DNA from: Microcaldota archaeon
GTDB lineage: Archaea; Micrarchaeota; Micrarchaeia; Anstonellales; JAGGVH01
Direction: 5' to 3'
Length of the DNA: 44,790 nucleotides
Assembly: GCA_021158105.1 (NCBI GenBank)
Contig: JAGGVH010000034.1
Span: 1 to 44,790 of the forward strand
Shown: positions 39,597 to 44,790 of the stretch, piece after piece
Layout of the letters: each line of letters begins with the position of its first letter
How positions within the stretch are numbered: the first letter of the stretch is position 1
Notes under the pieces: model-generated
What the model was told of the DNA's origin: nothing
Database searches by the model: none
What the model saw: the letters and a program-made list of their open reading frames with translations, nothing else
Translations under genes and position numbers: made by a program

Positions 39597-40552
39597 ACAT
39601 TATATTATTGATTGAATTTTTTATTTCATTCTTTGTGACACTTTTGTTCACACCAATCTTGATAAAGAAGTTAAAAGATAGGGGGATAGTAGGCAGGGAT
39701 ATGCATAAACCTGACAGGCCACTTATTCCAGATACTGGCGGGCTTGCTGTAATATTTGGTGTATTGGTTGCAGTGTTGTTTGTCATCGCGTACAATACAT
39801 TTTTTGATGATGGGTTAAATACTATACATTTAATGGTTGGATTGTTAACAATATTAATCTTAGAAATTATTGGGTTCTATGATGACCTTTTTAACATCCC
39901 CCAGTCTATCAAAGCAGTTCTTCCTATGATCGCAGCAATACCCCTCATGGCAATCGCTGCAGGTACGACAACTATGAGTTTTCCAGTGATAGGTGCAGTT
40001 GACTTTGGAATATTTTATGTTCTTGTTTTGATACCATTAGGCATAACTGTTGCTTCAAATTTAACAAACATGTTAGCAGGGTTTAACGGGTCAGAAGTTG
40101 GCATGGGAATCATAATATTTATAACTATGAGTTTAATATTTCTTTCTCATGGTAGTACTGAACCATTAATCATATCCTTAGCTATGTTAGGTGCATTGGC
40201 AGCTTTTATGATGTATAACTGGTATCCTGCTAAGATATTCCCGGGCGACGCCACAACATTCCTGATAGGAGGAACGCTTGCAACTGTTGTCATACTCGGG
40301 AATGCTGAAGCTGCAGGCGCATTGTTAACAATACCTTATGTGATTGACTTTTTTATAAAGGCTAAAAATGGGTTTCCAAAATCATTTGCAATATTTGAGA
40401 ATGGTAAATTATATCCTCCAAAAGAAAGGATACGCGGGCTTGGTGATTTACTTTTAAAAACATTTAATGGCTTGAAAGAAGTTCATTTAACCTTAATACT
40501 TATAGGTATTGAAACAATCGTTGCAATGGTTGTGTTAATATTGTATTTATAA
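39593..40552 (+). CDS. Polyprenyl-phosphate GlcNAc-1-P transferase-like enzyme (Alg7/AglH type)
   Basis: 319 residues with about ten membrane segments. MraY/WecA/Alg7 family motifs are GFYDDLFNIP, NLTNMLAGFNG and NWYPAKIFPGDATT. It loads a HexNAc-1-phosphate on dolichyl/polyprenyl phosphate, the first step of N-glycan or related lipid-linked sugar synthesis; the coupled epimerase probably supplies the nucleotide sugar. The last 16 codons (IGIETIVAMVVLILYL) are repeated as non-coding remnants at 41580-41636 and 43258-43309. Confidence 0.92.
   Translation: MNIILLIEFFISFFVTLLFTPILIKKLKDRGIVGRDMHKPDRPLIPDTGGLAVIFGVLVAVLFVIAYNTFFDDGLNTIHLMVGLLTILILEIIGFYDDLFNIPQSIKAVLPMIAAIPLMAIAAGTTTMSFPVIGAVDFGIFYVLVLIPLGITVASNLTNMLAGFNGSEVGMGIIIFITMSLIFLSHGSTEPLIISLAMLGALAAFMMYNWYPAKIFPGDATTFLIGGTLATVVILGNAEAAGALLTIPYVIDFFIKAKNGFPKSFAIFENGKLYPPKERIRGLGDLLLKTFNGLKEVHLTLILIGIETIVAMVVLILYL
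40450..40552 (+). repeat. 3' end of the GlcNAc-1-P transferase gene (repeat copy 0)
   Basis: This stretch is the functional 3' end of the glycosyltransferase gene. It aligns to 43209-43309 (about 100 bases, several mismatches) and its last ~50 bases to 41580-41636. The other copies still translate to the same final peptide but have no upstream gene. Confidence 0.88.
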
Positions 40553-40553
40553 A

Positions 40554-40571
40554 CGTTCATTATAATGAACG
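40554..40571. promoter_or_regulatory. 18-bp perfect palindrome upstream of the MNT-HEPN pair
   Basis: CGTTCATTATAATGAACG reads the same on both strands. It starts two bases after the glycosyltransferase stop and just before the TATA-like TTTTATATA (40576-40584); a further half-site TTGAACG follows at 40585-40591. A likely operator for the winged-helix antitoxin. Confidence 0.75.
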
Positions 40572-40606
40572 ATAGTTTTATATATTGAACGGTCGTTTAA
40601 AAAATT

Positions 40607-41152
40607 ATGTTATCTATATTTGATAAAAATGCGGGATTTAAGATATTAAAATATTTTTTGCTACATCCCTCTAAAGAAATACATCTAAAAGAAATTGCAA
40701 GGAAAACAAAAACTAGTCCAGGAAGTGTAAAAACATACTGTGATAAATTCAAAAAGAAAAAAATCATTACATCTGAAAAAAAAGGTAATTTGAGGATCAT
40801 AAAGCTAAATAATGACAATCCTTTGGTAAAACAACTAAAAAAAACTTTAATTCTAAGCATGCTTTTTGATAAAGGAATTGAAAAAATATCAAAAAATGAA
40901 ATCTCATTGGTTGTATATGGAAGTTGTGCGTCAGGAGAGTTTGATGAAAGGAGTGACTTAGACATATTAATCATTGGTTCTAAAAAAAATGTTAATTATA
41001 AAGAGTTGTCAAGGATTGAGAAAGAATTAGGGGTTGAAATACAATTAACAGTAATTCCTTATTATGAATGGGAAAAAAGAAAAAAACAAGGAGATGGGTT
41101 TGTGTTTGAAATATTAAAAAATTATATTTTAATTAAAGGTGCAAAATTATGA
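40607..41152 (+). CDS. MNT-type minimal nucleotidyltransferase with N-terminal HTH (antitoxin)
   Basis: 181 residues. An N-terminal winged helix (about 8-65, HLKEIARKTKTSPGSVKTYC) precedes a pol-beta-like NTase with VVYGSCASGEFDERSDLDIL, the GSx10DxD pattern. MNT domains partner with HEPN toxins and can inactivate them by AMPylation. The HTH probably binds the palindrome upstream. Start is leaderless, 27 bases after the TATA-like box. The stop overlaps the HEPN start (ATGA). Confidence 0.9.
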   Translation: MLSIFDKNAGFKILKYFLLHPSKEIHLKEIARKTKTSPGSVKTYCDKFKKKKIITSEKKGNLRIIKLNNDNPLVKQLKKTLILSMLFDKGIEKISKNEISLVVYGSCASGEFDERSDLDILIIGSKKNVNYKELSRIEKELGVEIQLTVIPYYEWEKRKKQGDGFVFEILKNYILIKGAKL

Positions 41153-41580
41153 ATTTTGAAGAATGTGTCAGAAAAAACTTAATCAAAAAAAATTCAAGTG
41201 CAAAAGTAAGAGTTGATAAATCGTTGATGACATCTGAAAGATTTTTAATTGCATCTCAGAAGAACTATGAGATTAAACAGCTTGAAATGACACTAATCGC
41301 CGCCTATAATTCAATATTTCATTCTGCTAGAGCATTACTTTTTTCAAAGGGATATGTAGAAAGAAGCCACTATTGTTTATTTATTGCTTTGAAAGAAATG
41401 TATAAAGATGATCATAAAATGTCAGAAATATTGCCCAGAATTGACAAAATAAGAGTGTCACGACATAACACACAATATTCTGGAGAAATTGTATTAGAAA
41501 AAGAGGCTGAATTTGTGATTGAAACTGCAGAAGATTTCCTAACGCTTGTGAAAAACATCCTTAAAAAATCCAAACATTGA
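41149..41580 (+). CDS. HEPN-domain RNase toxin
   Basis: 143 residues, an all-helical HEPN domain. The Rx4-6H-like motif near the C-terminal helix is KIRVSRHNTQY (residues about 103-113). HEPN proteins in HEPN-MNT pairs are metal-independent RNases that act as growth inhibitors. Coupled to the MNT gene by a 4-base overlap. The stop is followed at once by a repeated fragment of the glycosyltransferase 3' end. Confidence 0.9.
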   Translation: MNFEECVRKNLIKKNSSAKVRVDKSLMTSERFLIASQKNYEIKQLEMTLIAAYNSIFHSARALLFSKGYVERSHYCLFIALKEMYKDDHKMSEILPRIDKIRVSRHNTQYSGEIVLEKEAEFVIETAEDFLTLVKNILKKSKH

Positions 41581-41712
41581 TACTAATAGGTATTGAAACA
41601 ATCGTTGCAATGGTTGTGTTGATCCTTTACCTGTAAATGATAGTAACTATTTCTAAAAAATTTAAAATTATAATAAACATATTCACCAAGTGAATAATTC
41701 AGTAAATGAATA
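41580..41712 (+). repeat. Remnant of the glycosyltransferase 3' end plus palindromes (copy 1)
   Basis: The first 57 bases encode the same C-terminal peptide IGIETIVAMVVLILYL-stop as the intact gene. The following 76 bases match 43310-43385 with a few changes. They end with two palindromes, ATTCAC-CAA-GTGAAT (41681-41695) and ATTCA-GTAAA-TGAAT (41697-41711). The rest up to 41788 shows no gene; it holds a short imperfect repeat AGTAAGTTGCTTACT. Confidence 0.9.
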
Positions 41713-41788
41713 AAAACAAAACAAGATTTACTAACCCTTTGAGTAAGTTGCTTACTCCCACAATAAGCAAAAGATAATTTGCCAAAAT

Positions 41789-41819
41789 GTATCGGTCAAA
41801 TTTTATATTTTTGACCGAT
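41789..41819 (+). repeat. 31-bp direct repeat with inverted arms, copy 1 (ATPase 2 cassette)
   Basis: Identical to 43151-43181. It contains a 29-base inverted repeat with 10-base arms ATCGGTCAAA/TTTGACCGAT around TTTTATATT. This copy sits five bases after the end of the ATPase 2 gene. Confidence 0.95.
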
Positions 41820-41823
41820 GAAC

Positions 41824-43119
41824 TTAAAAATTTAATAACCACTTCCATATGGGCACTACTTTAATTTTATACTCATCAACCTTAAAGCTGTCCTCTTGGT
41901 TATATGTGACAATTAAACCTTCTTTTATGTTCAACCCTTTCATTGCTGTTTTTAACCCATTGACTTCCCTATTGCGATTTTCATCAGTCAACTCCCAAGT
42001 CACCTGAATCGCAACTTTATTTCTTCCTAAAGAATCATACAATATAAAATCACATTCATTACTATTCTGTGCATAAAAAATGCTTTTTAAACCATATCTT
42101 CTCAAGAGTTCAATAAAAACGATGTTTTCTAAGAAATGTCCTTTGTTTTCCTGAATGTTGAAACCTGCTACTGAACTCAATCCTGGGTCTACCACATATA
42201 TTTTCACTTTTGAGCGTATTTGTTTCTTCACAGAAAAATCAAACTTTTGAAGAGGGTAAAACAGGTCTGCAATCTTCAAATACCCAATATATCTATTAAC
42301 TGAATCTTCTGAAAGGTTGAGAATGCCCGCCAATCTCCTTTGCGAAATCTGTGTAGCTATGTTTGACAAAAGAAGATAAGATAGATCCTCAACTTCCTTG
42401 CTTTTCTTTAATGAATACTTCAAAACTATGTCTTTATACAATATTGTTGATAAATAATTTTGCAGAATCGCTTTTTCCTTAGTCAATACATATTTTGGAA
42501 AACCACCATAATAAATGTATTTATTAAGATATCTAATAATATTTATTTTGTTTTTTAATAATTCTTTGTATGAGTGAATCTCTAATCCATTGAAACCCAA
42601 ATATTCCTTAAATGAAAGAGGGAACACTGTCATATGAAGAAATCTTCCTGATAATGCAGTAATGTCATCTTCAGCAATCACCTTTAACCCTGAACTTGTA
42701 ACAATCTGTTTTATTTTGGTGGTCTCAGCAATGTATCTTACCACACTTTGCCAGCCTTTAATATTATCAATCTCGTCCCATATAATATATTTTGGACCTT
42801 TGGGATTTATCCTCACTCTGTAGAGTTCTATAACCTTTAGTAGGTCATCCCTGTTCAGGCTTTTTATTCCGGGGTCCTCAGCATTAACAAACAAAAAATC
42901 TTCAGGAACTGCTTTCTTGTTTTTTATCAAATGCTCTGCAAACAGGTAAGTTAACGCAGATTTACCACTTCGCCTAACACCTGTAATAATTACTATGTTT
43001 TCTGATTTGAGTAGTTTATTCATCCTTTCAGTATACAGGTTACGAGGCAAATATTTTTGATTAAATTCACCCCAAAGATTTCTTTTACTTAATATATTCA
43101 AAATAAAATCCTCTTGCAT
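41824..43119 (-). CDS. AAA ATPase with DUF4143/PD-(D/E)xK-like C-terminus (cassette 2)
   Basis: 431 residues from the ATG at 43119, 26 bases after a TATA-like box; ATGs at 43134 and 43161 are alternatives. Walker A is ITGVRRSGKSAL, Walker B YIIWDEIDNIKGW, then a sensor TSSGLK, FPLSFKEYL, and a winged helix (RRLAGILNLSEDSVNRYI). The C-terminus ECDFILYDSLGRNKVAIQV has the E-x-D...Q-V layout of the DUF4143 nuclease-like region (Lys replaced by Gln). Bracketed by the 31-bp repeats. Related to, but distinct from, the ATPase at 36750. Confidence 0.9.
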   Translation of the reverse strand: MQEDFILNILSKRNLWGEFNQKYLPRNLYTERMNKLLKSENIVIITGVRRSGKSALTYLFAEHLIKNKKAVPEDFLFVNAEDPGIKSLNRDDLLKVIELYRVRINPKGPKYIIWDEIDNIKGWQSVVRYIAETTKIKQIVTSSGLKVIAEDDITALSGRFLHMTVFPLSFKEYLGFNGLEIHSYKELLKNKINIIRYLNKYIYYGGFPKYVLTKEKAILQNYLSTILYKDIVLKYSLKKSKEVEDLSYLLLSNIATQISQRRLAGILNLSEDSVNRYIGYLKIADLFYPLQKFDFSVKKQIRSKVKIYVVDPGLSSVAGFNIQENKGHFLENIVFIELLRRYGLKSIFYAQNSNECDFILYDSLGRNKVAIQVTWELTDENRNREVNGLKTAMKGLNIKEGLIVTYNQEDSFKVDEYKIKVVPIWKWLLNF

Positions 43120-43150
43120 AGAATAATTGTACATCAAAAAGTATAAAAGT

Positions 43151-43181
43151 GTATCGGTCAAATTTTATATTTTTGACCGAT
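43151..43181 (+). repeat. 31-bp direct repeat with inverted arms, copy 2 (ATPase 2 cassette)
   Basis: The second copy lies immediately upstream of the TATA-like TTTTATAC (43142-43149, minus strand) of ATPase 2, so its 10-base inverted arms are placed as a promoter operator. Confidence 0.95.
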
Positions 43182-43208
43182 AGAGTATTAAATAATCCGT
43201 TAAGAAAA

Positions 43209-43385
43209 ACTTCTAAAAATATTTAATGGCTTGAGAAAAGTTCATTTAACCTTTATTAATAGGTATTGAAACAATTGTTGCAATGGTTGTGTTGGCCCTT
43301 TACCTGTAAATACTGGCAACTATTTCTAAAAAATTTAAAATCATAACAAATATATTCACCAAGTGAATAATTCAGTAAATGAATA
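43209..43385 (+). repeat. Remnant of the glycosyltransferase 3' end plus palindromes (copy 2)
   Basis: Contains a longer version of the glycosyltransferase 3' end (43209-43309, last residue block IGIETIVAMVVLALYL-stop), then the same downstream segment as copy 1, ending with ATTCAC-CAA-GTGAAT (43354-43368) and ATTCA-GTAAA-TGAAT (43370-43384). These palindromes lie just before the TATA-like box of ATPase 3. Confidence 0.92.
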
Positions 43386-43417
43386 GTTTTTTAAAGATTG
43401 GTATGTTTAATCTAATT

Positions 43418-44790
43418 ATGAAATTTATAGATAGAACAAGTGAATTAAAATTACTTAAAAAAGCAAAAGAATTGTCAAATAAAAAACTATACAGTATTGT
43501 GATATATGGATTGAGAAGAGTAGGGAAAACACGTTTGGTACTTGAATTCACAGAACCTAATGATATCTATTTTTTTGTCAACAAGGATAAAACTTCTAAT
43601 TCATTATTAGAAGAATATGAAAACCAGTTGAAAATTAAAGGTATTATAACAAAACTAGAAAAATTAAATAATTGGAATGATTTTTTCTCAATTATTTTTG
43701 AAAGGTTTAATGGGACGGTTGTCTTTGATGAATTCCAAAATTTTTCCTCAGTGGCACCAGAGGTATACGGTATATTACAAGAAAAAATAGATACTTATGA
43801 ACATAAAAAAGGATTACTTTTAATTTTTTTAGGGTCATTGATAGGTGTGATAAAGAAAACATTTGAAGACAATAAACTACCTCTATACGGCCGGGTTAAA
43901 AGAAAATTATTTTTAAAACCATTATCATTTAAACATTCCATCCAATTTTACGACTTATTAAAAATATCTGCTTTTGATGACTGGATAAGATTATACTCTG
44001 TGTTTGGTGGTTTTCCAAAGTATTATGTAGCAATTGAAGATGAGCAATTAATCGGCAAAGATTTTTACATAATCATGGACGAATTCTTTTTTGAAGAGAA
44101 TGCATTGTTTGAAAATGAGGTCCACTCAATATTGTCATTAGAATTTGGAAAGAGAACAGGGATATATTATGATATTTTAAGTGCTATCGCCAATGGAAAC
44201 ACATCACCGTCTAAAATATCAGGATATGTAAATAGGAAAGTAACTTCTATTACAAGACATCTAAATGAATTAATCAACAGATATAATATTATAGAGAAAG
44301 AACAACCATTCTTTGGGGGGCGAGCAATATTAAAGATTTCACATCCTTTAATGAAATTTTGGTTTACTTATTTTTATAAAAATTTATCATTGTATTTAAA
44401 ACATGACAAATTATTCATAAGAGATGTAAAAAAAGATCTTGAAAGATATGTAGGTAAAGGTTTTGAAGATGTTTGTAGGGAATACCTATATGAAAAAGGA
44501 TATATTGTTGGCAGACAATGGGGTAAATTTAAAGGAGAAAAAGGAAAAAATACATATGAGATAGACATTGTTGCAGTAAAAGATAAAATTATAAAATTTG
44601 GTGAATGTAAATGGAGTGACAATGTTGATGGCAACATAATTATAAATCAATTGAAAAAAAAGGTAGCATATATACAATCATCAAAATTATCTGATTACAA
44701 AATCAAATATATTCTTTTTGCAAAATCCTTTAAAATAAGACCTAAAAATGTAGAATGTGTCGATTTAAAGCAAATGGAGAATTTCTTTAA
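43418..44790 (+). CDS. Archaeal ATPase (PF01637/DUF234 type), 3'-truncated by window end
   Basis: Open from the ATG at 43418 to the last base (457 codons and two bases), so its end is outside the window. Walker A is YGLRRVGKTRLV and Walker B VVFDEFQNF; the arginine/sensor region LFLGSLIGVI and the wHTH SPSKISGYVNRKVTSITRHL follow. The C-terminal DUF234 region has the PD-(D/E)xK-like EIDIVAVKDKIIKFGECKW (Asp, then Glu-x-Lys). A TATA-like TTTTTTAAAG at 43387-43396 puts the transcription start at the ATG. This is a STAND-related archaeal family with many lineage-specific copies. An antisense ORF at 44374-44637 is a shadow. Confidence 0.92.
   Translation, partial: MKFIDRTSELKLLKKAKELSNKKLYSIVIYGLRRVGKTRLVLEFTEPNDIYFFVNKDKTSNSLLEEYENQLKIKGIITKLEKLNNWNDFFSIIFERFNGTVVFDEFQNFSSVAPEVYGILQEKIDTYEHKKGLLLIFLGSLIGVIKKTFEDNKLPLYGRVKRKLFLKPLSFKHSIQFYDLLKISAFDDWIRLYSVFGGFPKYYVAIEDEQLIGKDFYIIMDEFFFEENALFENEVHSILSLEFGKRTGIYYDILSAIANGNTSPSKISGYVNRKVTSITRHLNELINRYNIIEKEQPFFGGRAILKISHPLMKFWFTYFYKNLSLYLKHDKLFIRDVKKDLERYVGKGFEDVCREYLYEKGYIVGRQWGKFKGEKGKNTYEIDIVAVKDKIIKFGECKWSDNVDGNIIINQLKKKVAYIQSSKLSDYKIKYILFAKSFKIRPKNVECVDLKQMENFF

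Noticed and set aside
36705-43385. CRISPR array or classical IS element in the accessory region
   Set aside because: Repeats occur only in two or three copies with gene-sized spacing, and no Cas, transposase or integrase gene is visible.
44374-44677. Minus-strand ORFs at the right end
   Set aside because: Antisense to the continuous archaeal ATPase frame, with AT-rich composition and no start signals.

Overview
The window is AT-rich archaeal chromosome. Archaeal markers include GatD/GatE (Gln-tRNA amidotransferase), a Cbf5-type pseudouridine synthase, fibrillarin, an Lsm protein, CarS and a UbiA prenyltransferase of ether-lipid synthesis, Dph2/Dph6, and bulge-helix-bulge (BHB) tRNA introns. 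Many genes have a TATA box about 26 bp upstream of a leaderless ATG; others have a strong GGTG/GGTGG ribosome-binding site. The lineage cannot be fixed from the window. Many non-canonical tRNA introns are known mainly from Thermoproteales and some DPANN archaea, so a deep uncultured archaeon is a fair guess, no more.

Layout. 1-2.9 kb: a large 5'-truncated protein with a beta-barrel-like C-terminal half. 3-6.1 kb: gatD-gatE. 6.1-13.2 kb: lipoproteins, tRNA-Arg, cbf5, a fused glutaminase/asparagine synthetase/Dph6, an unknown coiled-coil protein, a HAD protein, tRNA-Ser, carS, tRNA-Asp. 13.3-15.6 kb: tatD, a tandem NYN pair, lsm, then tRNA-Ala and tRNA-Glu. 15.6-22.8 kb (minus strand): an XPD/DinG-like helicase, dph2, valS, ubiA, a small membrane protein and a lipoprotein. 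22.8-27.4 kb: tRNA-Leu, a nuclease of beta-lactamase fold, an IMPase, a CBS-HPF-like protein, tRNA-Cys. 27.4-35.8 kb: DHH enzymes, unknown genes, DNA glycosylases, an AbiE-like pair, fibrillarin. 35.8 kb-end: an accessory region with an acyltransferase, a sugar epimerase, a polyprenyl-phosphate GlcNAc-1-P transferase-like enzyme, an MNT-HEPN pair and three AAA/STAND-type ATPases.

Two themes stand out. (1) All seven tRNA genes contain introns, eleven in total; five are outside the anticodon loop (one D-loop, four T-loop), and four tRNAs have two introns each. In several of the non-canonical introns the 3' end copies the 3' strand of the interrupted stem. Intron sequence is shared between tRNA-Glu and tRNA-Cys. 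Three tRNAs (Asp, Leu, Cys) are preceded by repeated copies of their own 5' ends arranged as hairpin minihelices. (2) In the last 8 kb, ATPase or toxin-like cassettes each carry a private palindrome just upstream of a TATA box and a leaderless ORF. Two ATPase genes are bracketed by direct repeats of that palindrome, and the neighbouring host genes' 3' ends are duplicated. This looks like repeated insertion of small cassettes at gene 3' ends without a visible integrase.

Secondary themes are translation and tRNA biology (Gln-tRNA formation, ValRS, pseudouridylation, diphthamide synthesis, possible ribosome hibernation) and ether-lipid plus surface-glycan synthesis.
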